DNA of 64,000 bases from Sorghum bicolor (Eukaryota > Streptophyta > Magnoliopsida > Poales > Poaceae), in assembly GCF_000003195.3 (NCBI RefSeq), contig NC_012876.2, positions 43,694,396 to 43,758,395 on the forward strand. The letters are read 5' to 3'. Shown here piece after piece: positions 1 through 12,275 of the stretch (position 1 is the first letter of the stretch; every line of letters begins with the position of its first letter). Below the pieces are notes generated by a model that was given only the letters and a program-made list of their open reading frames with translations, was not told the origin of the DNA and searched no databases. Both the position numbers and the translations under genes were made by a program.

Positions 1-488
1 GGAGCAACCATGTTGTCAGCCATAACACAAGGATGGGATGGTCAAGCCTCTACAGGGTCGGGACTATGGCTTCACCACTCACCAGAGGAAGATCATTGGT
101 CAAACACATGTAAAACCTTGTGTCCTCTTGCGACTATAAAAGGGGAGCCAGGGCTCACATCCAAGGCAGACTCAAGACTCTCGACATACACTCACCACAC
201 TAGAACTCCCTGCAAGTTCACACACACCAGAGTAGCAAGTAGCGCTCTGTCCATCACATAAAGTCGAGACCTGGGACTTAGCCCTCTCTCGCAACCTGCT
301 TGTATACCCCTACTACGAGCACTCTTGGGTGCAAGGCAATACAGACCCCCGATCTCACTAGACGTAGGGCATCCTTAGCCCGAACCAGTATAAATTCCCT
401 GTGTTCCACTTGCATCACCATCCGGGTTTAGGTAGACACACAGACTCATCACTTGTTTGTGTCTAGACGACGAGTCTCGACGCCGACA
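1..488 (+). repeat. 3' portion of a Tat-type LTR, left end outside window
   Basis: The block ends in CGCCGACA at 488, and the next base resumes minus-strand integrase coding of element G in mid-domain, so this is an insertion. On the other strand the same end reads TGTCGGCG, giving the expected TG...CA terminus. A TATA box followed by a transcribed-looking tail sets the plus orientation. The phrases cccgaaccagtataaa and ccatccggg resemble the 3' part of LTRs of grass Tat-lineage Ty3 elements (family recollection, not a search). Its start is left of the window, so a solo LTR cannot be told from a full element. The bases after it, gtgcg (489-493), would be the target duplication. Confidence 0.65.
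134..143 (+). promoter_or_regulatory. TATA box of the left-edge LTR
   Basis: CTATAAAAGG is followed by GC-rich sequence and about 345 bases to the LTR end, the usual spacing for an LTR promoter and R-U5. Confidence 0.6.
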
Positions 489-700
489 GTGCGAGTCCAG
501 AGATAAAGTCCATACTTACTTCTTCCCATTTCCAACTAGGGATCGGCAAGGGTTGAAGTAAACCTGCTTTCATGTGAACTGCCTTCACACGATAACAGTT
601 ATCACAACGAGCAACAAAAGCAGCAATCTCCTTTTTCATCTTTGCCACCAGAACAGAGGTTTCAGATCCTGATACATCTTACTACTACCAGGATGGATAG
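489..700 (-). pseudogene. Integrase N-terminal fragment of element G
   Basis: The minus strand reads a zinc-binding end (ARCDNCYRVKA) and the start of the catalytic core (WKWEEVSMDFISGL), then stops at the inserted LTR at 488. This is the HHCC domain plus the first catalytic aspartate of a Ty3 integrase; the rest of the core and any chromodomain are beyond the insertion. The upstream portion is frameshifted, since the histidine half of the zinc finger is only recoverable in another frame. It would have inserted the element cDNA in the nucleus. It is clearly non-functional here. Confidence 0.8.
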
Positions 701-1019
701 ATAGCTTGGACGAATGAGCTTCAGATAAGATCTGATTGCGGTCATCACGGTTCTTTGGTACAACAAGCCGATCTTTGAACCATAGAATTCTGTTCTCATC
801 GACTCAGAAATGCTTGGTTTCTTCTTCTTTCATCTTCCGCTTTATATGGTGGATACCAACATCAGTTTGCTGCAATTCGATCACTCGATTTCGAAGATAA
901 CTTTTCAAAGCAATCTGGTGAAGCACTAGTGGGTGCATAAGACGTGAGAACGATGAATCTTCAATCTGAACTGAATGGAGTGTGATTTCCGACTCAAGGC
1001 ATCCGCAACCACATTTGCC
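701..1019 (-). other. Degraded RNase H-integrase linker of element G
   Basis: Only scattered minus-strand polyprotein-like words are visible, broken by stops and frameshifts. It joins the RNase H end (ADALSRKSH near 1000) to the integrase fragment. Confidence 0.5.
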
Positions 1020-1525
1020 TTGCCTAGATGATAGTGCACTTGAAGATTATAATCTTTAGTCAACTCAAGCCACCTTCGCTACCGCATGTTCAATTCAGGT
1101 GGGGTGAAGATGTACTTGAGACTCTTATGGTCAGTGTAGATATTGCACAGATTACCCAGCAAATAGTGCCTCCAGATCTTCAAAGCATGGACAACTGTGG
1201 CCAATTCTAAATCATGTGTAGGGTAATTGACCTCATATTTTTGAAGTTGGCACGAGGCATAAGCGATAACACAACCTTCTTGCATCAACACACAGCCCAG
1301 ACCGATACCAGATGCATCACAAAAGACATCGAAAGGCTTCTTGATATCAGGTTGAGCTAGGACAGGGGCTCATGTCAGCAATGTCCTCAACTCGTGGAAT
1401 GCCTCTTCACACTCAGGCATCCACATGAACTTCTCATCTTTCTAAAGTAGGCGAGTCGTAGGCTTGGATATTTTCGAGAACTCTGGAATGAAACGACGAT
1501 AATACCCAGCCAAACCCAGAAAACT
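1020..1525 (-). pseudogene. RNase H region of element G
   Basis: In minus-strand order the sequence reads the RT thumb/connection (SFLGLAGYYRRFIPEFSKI), then an RNase H with [33 protein letters not shown] and [11 protein letters not shown]. These are the expected acidic and tether motifs of Ty3 RNase H, which removes RNA from the RNA-DNA hybrid during reverse transcription. Several in-frame stops occur, near 1527, 1445, 1374 and 1079. It continues directly from the RT frame and runs into a degraded integrase. Confidence 0.85.
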
Positions 1526-2659
1526 CTAAACCTCGTGCATCAAAGTTGGAACCTTCCAATCCAGCACTTCTTGCACTTTGGCCGGATCCACCGATATACC
1601 TTCTTTATATAAGACATGGCCCAAGAAAGGTACTTTCTTTAGCCAGAACTCGCACTTGCTAAACTTGGCATAAAGCTGATGCTCACGCAAATGAGTTAAC
1701 ACTACACGCAGATGCTCTGCGTGTTCTTCTACATTGCGAGAATATACTAAGATATCATCAATGAAGAGCACCACAAACTTGTCCAGTTCGGGCATGAAGA
1801 CCGAATTCATGAGATACATGAAGTGTGCCGGTGCATTCGTAAGACCGAAAGACATGACGAGATACTCATACAACCCATACGTCATCGAGAATGCTGTTTT
1901 AGGTATGTCTTCAGGACGGATCTTGATCTGATGGTACCCAGACCGCAAATCAATCTTGGAGAATACCTTAGCTTTGGACAACTGATCAAACAAGATATCA
2001 ATGCGAGGAAGAGTATACTTATTCTTGATGGTCACCACATTTAGGGAACGATAGTCCACACACATGCGCAAAGGTTGATCTTTCTTCTTCACAAAGATAG
2101 TTGGACAACCCCAAGGAGAAGAACTAGGATGAATTTGGCGGCATTCTATATTGTCTTCTAGAGATAGGTGCCGTACTGGAAGCAATTCAATTTTGAACTC
2201 CACATCCCGGTCTAGAGGAAGCGCAGGCAAATCATTAGGGAATACATCCAGAAACTCACACACCATCAGAATATCCTTGATGGCCCTCGATGTAACTGCA
2301 TTCATTGTGCTACAGATATGAATATCCCGAGGAAGTTGCACTAAGAATGCCTCCTTAGTACCAAGGTCTCTCAACATCACCACACGAGTAGTGGTGTCGA
2401 TAAGAACCCCATTACCACTCATCCACTTCATTCCTAGAATTACATCTATACCCACACTGGGCAAAACAACCAGATCAGCTAGGAACTGATGGTACCCTAT
2501 TTCCAGAGTTGCCCCCAAAACCACTTGATTTGTAGAAATATTATTTCCAGCGGCACTAATGCAATAACTGCCTTTATCAAGTGTAACAGCCTTGAGATTA
2601 TGCTGAGACACAAAATATGAACTCACAAAGGAATGTGATGCTCTTGAATCAAAAAGCAC
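1526..2659 (-). pseudogene. Protease and reverse transcriptase of element G
   Basis: This is one open frame of 377 residues. Residues about 2-110 are a retropepsin-like domain starting [12 protein letters not shown] and ending [10 protein letters not shown]. Residues about 150-370 are a Ty3 RT with [37 protein letters not shown] and the catalytic FIDD. The family protease motif is DSG; here it is DSR, so the catalytic turn is damaged. In life the protease cleaves the polyprotein and the RT copies the RNA in the virus-like particle. It lies downstream of gag on the same strand. The frame starts inside the protease, so the true N-terminus is in the degraded stretch before it. Confidence 0.92.
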
Positions 2660-3763
2660 AAGTGCATCACATTAGTTAACCAGGAACTTACCAGCCGTAA
2701 CTACCTCACCAACAGGGATGGCTTGCTTCCACTATAGTGTAGTGAACACGGCCCTGACAGACATTCCCTTGGTTGCCCTTCTTTGGCGGGTAAGGACAGT
2801 TGCTTTGCCAATGCCCTGTCTGATTATAGTTCCAGCACGGACGGTTGGCGGGTGGAGTCTTGGCATAGCTAGGCCCAGTGTTCCCCCTAGGAACAGCAAT
2901 GGAGTACCCTTGCAGAACCCCGTCTTCGCCTAATTCTTCTTTGCTGGAGGATGGTATCGCATATTAGGGGCTGGAGCACGATACTGGGGCCTAGCTTCCA
3001 CTAGAGCCTTGGACTGAGATGCCCCTGCCCCGGCCTCAAAAGCTCACTTGCGAGTCTTGGTCGCAGTGTACACAGTGTTGTAATTCTCTTGGGTAAGAGC
3101 ATCACTGACAAACTCATTGAAGGTGGCACACTTAGTGCGGCCCATAGTCTTCAATAGTTTGGGGCCAAGCCCCCTCTTGAAGCTAGCAATCTTCTTTGAT
3201 TCTGTGCTCACAAACTCAGGGGCATACCTTGATAGATGATTGAAAGCATGCAAATACTCCTTCAGAGTTTTGTTGCCCTGAGTTAACTGCATGAACTCAG
3301 TATGCTTCATTTCCATGACCCCAGGAGGTATGAAATGCCCCTTGAAAGCTTCACAGAAGAGATTCCAGTCAACCACAGTGTTATCTAGAAGGGCCTCCCT
3401 ATGTTGATTCCACCAGATGCCCGCCGGACCCCGCAATTGATGAGCCATGTATTCCGCCTTCAGACTTTCAGTCAACCGAAGTAAGCGGAACTTCTGCTCC
3501 ACCAAGTTCAGCCATTCTTCTGCCTGAAGGGGTTCTTCAACCTCTATGAAAGATGGGGGCTTGGTATCCATGAAATCCTTGAAACTGCTGTACTGATTAG
3601 GTGCTGGCCCATGTTGTATGTCCCGACCACCCTGATTTGCCATCTGACGGATAGTCTCCGTCAGCAACCTCTGATTTTCCACCTTCGCTTGCATCAGCTC
3701 TGCTGGATTCGGTGGTGGAGGAGGAGGGGTGGATCCATGTTCGCACGATTTCCCGCACCTCAA
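2660..3763 (-). pseudogene. Gag with degenerate zinc knuckle, element G
   Basis: The first 239 residues (3763-3044) form a Ty3 Gag core: a proline-rich start (PPPPPPNPAELMQ), a capsid region with AEEWLNLVEQKFRLL and AFKGHFIPPGVMEMK, and LTQGNKTLKEYLHAFNHLSRY. A stop at 3044 separates it from the nucleocapsid tail, where about 2850-2790 reads CWNYNQTGHWQSNC, a CCHC knuckle whose second cysteine is tyrosine (TGT to TAT would explain it). The start at 3763 is uncertain, because another frame upstream gives MSRGT then a stop, so a frameshift near 3750 is likely. Gag forms the particle and binds the RNA. Confidence 0.85.
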
Positions 3764-4144
3764 GTGCCTCTAGACATTTGTAAAGACACAGTTAGTGAGT
3801 ATTGTTGATGACAAGATTTGCCGTAGAAGAACTTATAATCATGCCTGAAAGTATTCGAGGGAATAACTTTACAGAAAAAGGCACAATATTTCAATTCCAC
3901 AAAACAACATCACCAATCACAGCACATGACACAGGTATCCATAAAATGCACAACAAAGGGAAATATCATCCTAGCCGTTCGAACATGATAGAATCGTTAC
4001 AACATCCGGTCCATAAAGTTATTACACCACCATAGCACAGGCACAAGTTTTAGATCAAGGTTCAGGATTACATCATGATTACAAGGGCACGACTGCCATA
4101 GGTCACACTCAAAAGAACCTCACAAGGCAGCTACCAACTACCCA
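3764..4144 (-). other. Non-coding spacer between ORF0 and gag, element G
   Basis: About 380 bases with no coding sense on either strand and no recognisable primer site. Confidence 0.5.
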
Positions 4145-5111
4145 CTACACTCCAGGCTCATTGCCCAAGTTAGCGTCGAAGATCGCCTCTCCGTCCTCGT
4201 CGCTAACCAGCTCAAGGTCCTTGTCCTCCATGTCCTCGTGCAAGGGTGGTGCAGCCGCGGCCGGTCCATCTACCTCCATACCATCATCATCGGCCATGAT
4301 CAACTAAGGTCCCACCTCCGGGTAAACTGGTATAGGGTGAGGAATAGGGTGTAGCAAGTCATTGACGCGGTAAAACTCCACCAGACTAGCCTAAATCTTA
4401 TCCTGTAGATAGTTCTCCCGCTCAGCCGATTGGACACAATGCATCTCCCATGCCCGGCGCCTGTTCTCCGACACACGGAGTGCAGTATCCCTCTCACGAG
4501 TGATCTGCACCAAGCGCTCCTACACGGTCTCCTTCTCCCTAGCCAACTAACTCGTCTGCACCTGCTTATGATCTCTCTCTCTAGTGGCCTTCACCCACAG
4601 CTGCCTACGATACTCCGCAATGTCCTCCCAGTCATTGTGGTCCTTCTGGGCCTACTCCAGGAGTCTAGCTTGCTTGCGAAACTTGCGAGCATGCTTTTCA
4701 GCCTTCTGTTGCATCTCCTGAGCCTAGGGAACAACACCCATCACCTATGCATAGGTGTCCTCTCGCTGACTCAACACCTTGAGCACAGCCATCATAGCGC
4801 TCATAGCAGGACTGGAGCTCTTAGCTCGCTCTCTTCGACCACGGACCAACGCACATTCATCAGCCTGCTTCCACTCCGCCGCTATTGGGTCAGCATGGGG
4901 AATGGAGGCCGCTGGCCCTCCTGTTAGCTCATCACCAAACCTCTGACAGATGTTGAGCAGCATAGCATGGGGTCTCCCCATCTGAGTTGTAGGTCACTCC
5001 TGTCCATGCAGGCCTGCCCCCATGTGGTGGGACAATGCCATGCACAGCAAACCACTGCAAGTCTCCTGTCATATCCACCTCCCACCAGGAGTACTGAGGT
5101 GGCTCAATATA
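4145..5111 (-). pseudogene. C-terminal part of the ORF0 protein of element G
   Basis: Upstream of gag on the minus strand is a broken ORF. Near 5100 it reads IEPPQYSWWEVDM and later GGRPAWTG, a tryptophan-rich folded segment. A long charged region with coiled-coil character follows (REKE..ERLVQITRERDTALRVSENRRRAWEM near 4540-4420), then an acidic tail (GMEVDGPAAA, DKDLELVSDEDGE) ending at a TAG at 4145. Several stops and frame changes interrupt it. Extra ORFs ahead of gag have been described in RIRE3/RIRE8-type rice elements (family knowledge). The function is unknown. Its start is on the far side of element A, at 12276-12373. Confidence 0.7.
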
Positions 5112-6591
5112 TGTTGAATTCGTTAAGTGCAATAAGAATAAGAAAAATTCCGCAAGCGCATAGAACATCATCGTAGCATTTTACCGGGAGTATTCCAGGT
5201 ATCGTTATTTATATTTTACCACTGGGAAGCTAAGGTCAAAGAATCTGATAACTTACTATCATGCATCTACTAATTTAATAAACCAACTAGACTAAAGTAG
5301 GGGTAAATGATATATGATAGGTAATAATATAAAGGTGAGAATTCTATGATAAATGCGTAGATAGCCATAGCGGGAGGACAACGAGAGAGACCTAGGTTCC
5401 TGTATACTTCTCTATTACTTGAGTTCTGTGATAACAAAGAATGTATAGATATAGCAATCACATATTAGCACTTTGGGACATCAGAACACCAACCACAGAA
5501 AGAGAACTGGAAGGGGGCTGGGAAGCTCTGACTACGGTCCTACAAACACCGATCCGAACGAGGTGGAATACGTCGACCGTTAGGGCTGTCACTACCCTAG
5601 GGCTACCACAACAATCCGCAGGACTGGGTGAAACCTCAGGTAACCTCTAGTATAGACACCATGTCTACACTAACGATTACTACTCTAATTACCATGAATA
5701 ACTAGAGCACTCGATACGAACAGAGATCCTATGCCAAAATATAACAACTACAGTACTCGATAATAATAAAGGCATAAAAGTAAATAGAGAAGATAAATAT
5801 ATTAAAGCATAAGTCTTACAATAAATATAAAGACATACCAAAACTCTGAAGACTTCTCCAGAACCGAAGCGCAGCTCCGCTCTCCCTAACTCCTGACAAG
5901 AACTAATCTACTACATTGGAATGTCTAGCCCTAATTCTCTATACAGGAAAGGTTATCCTTCAAGGGCACCTCTCAACTCTATAATGATGTGTTCTCCTCT
6001 AGGGGCTAGGGGCCTTGCTTATATAGCCTCCTCCTTTGTGCCCTTTTTGGTTCAGCAGGCGATGTGGTACTAAACTTTCCACCATATCTTATTAAAATGC
6101 ACATAGGCCTTAATGGACCAAAATCGGAGTTGGGCCCAATTAATCCCGCACCTCTTTTATGTGGAGTCCTTCTTTTATTAATATCTCTTGATTCCGAACT
6201 CCAAATATACCAAATAATATTTGAATTTCGATCAGCTCGAGGAGATCTTTGTAATGGTGTACTCCATTTTGTGATTGGTGCTTGTACCAGGGCGGGCGCC
6301 CTAGGATCAAGGGCGGGCGCCCTGGTCCCAGGCCCGTCTCGGCTCCGCTTTGGTCGAGTTGCTTCTAGAGTCTTCCTGATTATGGAAAATTACCGCACAC
6401 ATTAATTCTCTATGTAAACTCGACATGTGGGCCTTTCATTCATATTTCCTGATAACCCCCTGCAGAAATAGACAAACACCAAAACTCATGAAAATCTGTC
6501 AGATGAAACCCAAAGTCTAGGTGTCGGTTGCATTTGGATCCTTTTTCATAATTAGTTGATGGTTAAATGTGAGCATTAAGGACCGTCAACA
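5112..6591 (-). repeat. 3' LTR of element A
   Basis: The LTR begins TGTTGAATTC and ends CCGTCAACA on the plus strand. A minus-strand TATA box (GCTATATAAG) is near 6018-6027. Paired GC-rich boxes sit at 6289-6302 and 6310-6323. The terminal dinucleotides and inner junction match the right copy. Confidence 0.95.
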
Positions 6592-6606
6592 AGCTCCCCC
6601 AAGCTT
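6592..6606 (-). promoter_or_regulatory. Polypurine tract of element A
   Basis: The minus strand reads AAGCTTGGGGGAGCT immediately before the 3' LTR. It primes plus-strand DNA synthesis. A perfect hairpin (6610-6631) precedes it. Confidence 0.85.
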
Positions 6607-8769
6607 AACCTTTGCTCATCCCTGAGCAAAGATGGACTCAAGAGTTTCTGCAGTGGTTTCATGCCTTAAAGGTACACATGCGTTCAAACAAGATCTCATC
6701 TCCGGGTTAGGGTAAACTGTTAAGATTTAAACTTACTCATTTTACCTTCCACCATGGGGCTTGTAACCATCACTTATGCCTTGAGCAGTTAAAAGATAGA
6801 ACGGTCTAGTCAAGCGCCATGTCTCTTGTTCTTCGATTAACTATAGCTCTAGAGTTTTTGCAGATTTTCAAATAAAACTCAGATATTCCTTGTATGACTC
6901 TCTCTAGTCTCTCTTTTATGGTATTTCTGGATCCTTACCAAGGTAGTAATGGTGTATGCCTTCTCTCAAAGTATGTGGTATTTTTGGTATGAGGCATAGT
7001 GGTATTGCCTTCTCTCTCACCCTACTCTAATAAGGTTTTGATATCTAGAGCTCATAGGTGGGAGATAGCTAATACATACTTACAAGACATTTATTGCATA
7101 GTCAAACCATGGATCTAGAAGAACAAGTCAATAAGTCAAATTAAGATGTGCATGTGTGGCGAATGGATGGTGATAATGGTGAAAGTCTAATTCTACTTTT
7201 GCTCTTTTGAGGGGGTACATACCTTTCTTGCACTTGTGGCTTTTGAGGGGAATGAGACGCTCTATATTTTATTTTTCTTTTCTCTCAGGTGGGTATTTTG
7301 TACCCCTAATTCTACTGTCGGACACTTGTCCATTTTTACCTCTCGTCTCACTTTTTCTCTTTTTTTCGAGGTTTCGGGCACTTGCCCCTTTTTATTTTCT
7401 CGTATTCAATTTTTTTTCAGAGCACTCACCCTCCTGGAATAATGTAGCAAGTGGTAGTAACCAAAATATCTTGACATTTATTTCACAGGGAATAACAGGG
7501 ATAGGATAATGTTTTTGGCTATTCTCTCCTAGATAGGAGTAGAATAATTTTGGTTGAATCTGGATATGGAAATGAGTGGATGTATGTGGATGCGTACTTC
7601 TAGAGTAGAAGCAACATGTATGAGTGAACGTGCAAGTGAATCTTGATTTTAACCGCATGACAAGCTCCTAAGGGTCTAATAGCTTGACCACACTCAATGC
7701 TCATAAGCAGTAAAAAGTAAATGTATGGTTCATAGTCTAATAAGCTTGTATATATGACTGTGGTAGGATTTTAAACTCTCATCATACAGGAACTCAGCAT
7801 GCAACATTTTAAAGATTTTGAAAGATAAAATTCTCCAGAATTCTAGCATCTCTAGGAACAGATAAACAGCAGCTCAACCTTCCCATATCGTATCTATTAA
7901 CGACTTAGACATTTGATCAGGTACTCTTCCCGCAAATTCAGGTTTAGAGCAAGCTTTAAATTATAACAGTTATGCCTAAACTTGAGAGAGAGCTCAAATT
8001 TGAAAACTAGGTACTTGGCAGAGCAACTATTCATCATATCCATGTAAGAGTTTATCATTGAAGTTCAGTTTGGCATAGACACTTTATTTATTTATTTAGC
8101 AAACTAAGCAAAGATATATATAAGCACAAAATGTTTAATTGGGTTTTTATGATTATGCATTTTTTTATTATTTGAGTAAGGTATAAATGTGAGTAGAAAC
8201 ACTTAGCTAGATAAATGGGGGTGCTCTCCCCCAAGCTGGATTTTAACGTAATTTCTTCTGATGTAGCTAGCAGGTGGCGTAGGTGTATTTGAATGTTGGT
8301 AGCACCTTGATAGCGATTAAGATATCCTCCGTTTGCTAGTCTTCCTTGATCCTTGAATTCTGTGGAGCTCAAATAGACAACAAAGCTTTATGGAACTGGT
8401 TAAGTGTTAGCATAAAATCTCTTAGCCTTTATCATGTTGAGCTTCCTCTAATAAATATTACACTCTTTGGTAGGATCATAAATTTATTTTGATATTTTCA
8501 TTTTTACAGGACAAAAATATATTTATTTTATTTTTATGCCACCATAGTGAATGAGTTTTATGCCACGAGCATACTCACATGGGGCTTACTGTTTTTAACA
8601 TTTTTATTTTCTTTTCAAGATAGCATGATTAACTAACAAGCTATTTAAGGAAAGTAAATAATTTAAGAAAAAAAGGAATGCAGAAACGATAAATATGGAT
8701 AACTACCGATTTTACCTTTCGGCGAGGGTTCAATGTTTTAAGTCTTCTGAACAAGACTTCTCATCGTGT
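6607..8769 (-). other. Non-coding 3' interior of element A
   Basis: About 2.2 kb without coding sense. It is conserved in blocks with the 3' interior of element B and holds the pre-PPT hairpin, the short-hairpin module (7291-7387) and an internal PPT-like tract (8225-8236). Near 8700 it matches the segment of element D near 57680 (accgattta, ggcgagggtt). Confidence 0.8.
7291..7387 (-). other. Short-hairpin module, element A copy
   Basis: Three inverted repeats lie in a row: GGGTATTTTGTACCC (7291-7305), GGACACTTGTCC (7320-7331) and GGGCACTTGCCC (7376-7387). The same set in the same order recurs in elements B, C and D. The interpretation as RNA structure is inference. Confidence 0.7.
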
Positions 8770-9048
8770 TTATTCTTTAGGTGCGTCATTTGAGTTAGGT
8801 TTGGACCTTGACATCTGCACCTCTTGATACGGTGTCACCCATGTTTTTCGTTTGCCCAGCAGTTCGATGTGCGGCGTTGGCAGCATCCTCCTTAGTGTGT
8901 TTGTGCTCGTAGATCCAGATCCTTCACTTGGTAGAGTCTGGGAGTTGGAAAACTCCTCCATGTTTTGCTCAAAGTGTATCCTACTCATAGAGACAAGCCA
9001 GAGATCAAGTGCATGGGCCCTGTTGGTGGAAAACACCAACAGAACCAA
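8770..9048 (-). pseudogene. Remnant of the gag-protease linker, element A
   Basis: A 92-codon minus-strand frame contains MSRIHFEQNMEEFSNSQ and SGSTSTNTLRR. The matching segment of element B (27000-27070) reads HFEQNMKEIHNSQ and RSTSINTLER just before its protease domains. In A the sequence leaves the match before the protease, so the coding part is deleted. It is the only coding trace I see inside A. Confidence 0.6.
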
Positions 9049-10769
9049 AAGTGTATTTGTTCTTCTCTAACCTTAAGCATAGTGAGCAAGACAAACTTGA
9101 TGGATGATAAGATCATGAGTGTATCATTTAAAACATTTGTCACTCAACCTTATAGAAAGATAATCTATCTAAGTAAATGTTATATATATATATATCTTCC
9201 AAACATTGAGTGTGCAACATTTTAGCTCATATGATTAGGAGTGTGGGGTCACAAAGGTGGAAGGACTAAACATGTTGAATCGATTTGGTTGGTTAATCTA
9301 GAGTTGTAAATCATACATGTTTGTCTCTTTTATTCATGTGAACGCCAGAACTAAGGAGAAACTTATAAAAAGTGATAGTCAAGCACCTTAAGATGTTACC
9401 TTACTTGAAGAGTGATGGTACAGTATCACCTTGTGGGAGCTTTCCTTTCTTAGCGGTTGTGCATCGTGTTTGTGGCACCCTCCATGGATGATCTCTTGTG
9501 AGCTATGCCTTCCTTGTGTAAATTGTTAACCTTCATGTGTCTCTATCTTTGTCTCCAATGTGAGTTTATCTCAGGACTTCCCAGGTCGATATTGAAAGTT
9601 TTCCTGTAGGGGTTAGTCCAACAAAATATCCAATATCTACTATAGCATACTATCGGCTCAAAAATCAACCTAGACACCATGTCTAATTTGATTTAGGAGG
9701 GAATTTTAACTTAAGCATCATGCTTAATTTAAAATCCCTTGGAAATAAGATCATCATTCCTAAACTAAGCACCATGCTTAATTAAGAGATAAATGAAACT
9801 ACTCCAAACCTAGACATATACTAAAGCAAATAAAGGTAGCATGAGAGCATTTATAGAGATCTACTCAAGTGGAGATGAAGTAGTGTGATTAGTATTTAAC
9901 AAATTGAGCATGTCTCAAAGGTAGGGACAACCAACATAGCAACATGGCAAAAGATGTTTTTATGTAAAGTACTCCCCCAAGCTTGAATTTTGCAAAATTC
10001 AAGTTTGGATGAATTTAATTCAATGTTGCATGATGATTGGTTGGACATACCTTGTTGTTATTCTTCACTCTTTTACTTCAAGCCTGAATCGCGAAGATAA
10101 CGGGATTGCTTCCCCCGAGCTGAATGTTGACATAGTCTTTAATCTTGAATCCGCACAACACAGATGTTCTTCAATATTCTTGAGCTTCAAAATGTCAGTG
10201 ATGATTGCAGCGCTTCCAAGTTGATGAAGATATCTTGATCATTGGGGATTCTCTCTTTAAATCGTGTTAAACTCAAATAGACAACAAAACTTGTGGCACC
10301 GATTAAACATTAGTAGTTGGCCACTTAAGCCTTAGTTGTCCAAGCTTTTTAGAATTTTCTTAATTCTTTTTCTAAGTAGAGTTTCAACAAGATATCTTTC
10401 TCAATATATATATTTTTTAGGGTTTTAATCTTTCTATGAAGCAAAAAGGAAATGGAACATGATGAATGCATGTTTATTTATTTTTATTTTATTTTTTTAT
10501 TCCACCACGGTGAATATGCCTGTGGGCTTTTACACACCACACAATTTATTCACTTGGGGTTCTAGTATTTAAGATGCAATGAGTTATATAAAATATTTTT
10601 ATTATATTTTCTAATGCAATAATAATGCAGAAAGATAAATATGTTATGGAGAAATAAATATGCTAAAAACAAATGCAGAAAAGATAAATACAATAAACCT
10701 ACTAAAGCTAGTGATACATTAAATTAGCAGACATCAAGATCATTATCAAAATCATCACACCAATTGCTT
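9049..10769 (-). other. Non-coding 5' interior of element A
   Basis: It is collinear with 25900-26990 of element B. It carries a perfect 22-base palindrome at about 9981-10002, PPT-like tracts (9972-9984 and 10110-10122), an AT-dinucleotide run near 9183-9195, and no convincing ORF. Confidence 0.75.
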
Positions 10770-10786
10770 CCCTGGAAACGGCGCCA
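10770..10786 (-). promoter_or_regulatory. Primer binding site of element A (tRNA-Asp type)
   Basis: The minus strand reads TGGCGCCGTTTCCAGGG, complementary to the 3' end of plant tRNA-Asp(GTC) at 15 of 17 positions, 8 bases inside the 5' LTR. Confidence 0.85.
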
Positions 10787-10794
10787 AAAATGCT

Positions 10795-12275
10795 TGTTCA
10801 CATTCGTTAAGTGCAATAAGAATAAGAAAAATTCCGCAAGCGCACAGAACATCATCGTAGCAATTTACCGGGAGTATTCCGCGTATCGTTATTTATATTT
10901 TACCACTGGGAAGCTATGGTCAAAGAATCTGATAACTTACTATCATGCATCTACTAATTTAATAAACCAACTAGACTAAAGTAGGGGTAAATAATATATG
11001 ATAGGTAATAATATAAAGGTGAGAATTCTATGATAAATGCGTAGATAGCCATAGCGGGAGAACAACGGGAGAGACCTAGGTTCATGTATACTTCTCTATT
11101 ACTTGAGTTCTATGATAACAAAGAATGAATAGATATAGCAATCACATATTAGCACTTTGGGACATCAGAAGACCAACCATAGAAAGAGAACTGGAAGGGG
11201 GCTGGGAAGCTCTGACTACGGTCCTACAAACACCGATCCGAACGAGGTGGAATACGTCGACCGTTAGGGCTGTCACTACCCTAGGGCTACCACAACAATC
11301 AGCAGGACTGGGTGCAACCTCAAGTAACCTCTAGTATAGACACCACGTCTACACTAACGATTACTACTCTAATTACCATGAATAACTAGATCACTCGATA
11401 CGAACGGAGATCCTATGCCAAAATATAACAACTACACTACTCGATAATAATAAAGGCATAAAATTAAATAGAGAAGATAAATATATTAAAGCATAAGTCT
11501 TACAATAAATATAAAGACATACCAAAACTCTGAAGACTTCTCCAGAACCGAAGCGCAGCTCCGCTCTCCCTATCTCCCGACAAGAACTAATCTACTACAT
11601 TGGAATGTCTAGCCCTAATTCTCTATAGAGGAAAGGTTATCCTTCAAGGGCACTTCTCAACTCTATAATGATGTGTTCTCCTCTAGGGGCCAGGGGCCTT
11701 GCTTATATGGCCTCCTCCTTTGTGCCCTTTTTGGTTCAGCTGGTGATGTGGTACTAAACTTTCCACCATATCTCAATAAAATGCAAATAGGCCTTAATGG
11801 ACCAAAATCTGATTTGGGCCCAATTAATCCCACAGCTCTTTTATGTGGAGTCCTTTTTTTATTAATATCTCTTTATTCCGAACTCCAAATATAGCAAATC
11901 ATATATGCATTTCGATTAGCTCGACGAGATTATTGTAATGGTGTACTCCATTCTGTGATTGGTGCTTGTAGCAGGGCACGCGCCCTAGGATCAAGGGCGG
12001 GCGCCCTGGTCCCAGGCCCGTCTCGGCTCCGCTTCGGTCGAGTTGCTTCTAGGGTCTTCCTGATTATAGAAAATTACCGCACACATTAATTCTCTATGTA
12101 AACCCGACGTGTGGGCCTTTCCTTTGTATTTCCTGATAACCCCCTGCAGAAATAGACAAACACCAAAACTCATGGAAATCTGTCAGATGGAACCCGAAGT
12201 CTAGGTGTCGGTTGCATTTGGATCCTTTTTCATGATTAGTTGACGGTTAAATGTGAGCATTAAGGACCGTCAACA
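10795..12275 (-). repeat. 5' LTR of element A
   Basis: 1481 bases, beginning TGTTCACATTC and ending CCGTCAACA on the plus strand, closely matching 5112-6591. The paired boxes are at 11973-11986 and 11994-12007. Confidence 0.95.

Larger units (their letters stand above)
5112..12275 (-). mobile_element. Element A: non-autonomous Athila-type LTR retrotransposon
   Basis: Two LTRs of 1480 and 1481 bases in the same orientation flank 4.2 kb. The primer site lies inside the right LTR and the polypurine tract inside the left, so it is on the minus strand. Flanking bases are atata (5107-5111) and gtata (12276-12280), a 5-bp target duplication with one change. The interior has no RT, integrase or complete gag. 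Its interior is collinear in blocks with element B (for example 8220-8290 with 28600-28660, and 8990-9100 with 26880-26980), so A and B are one family in opposite orientations. It interrupts ORF0 of element G. Confidence 0.95.
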
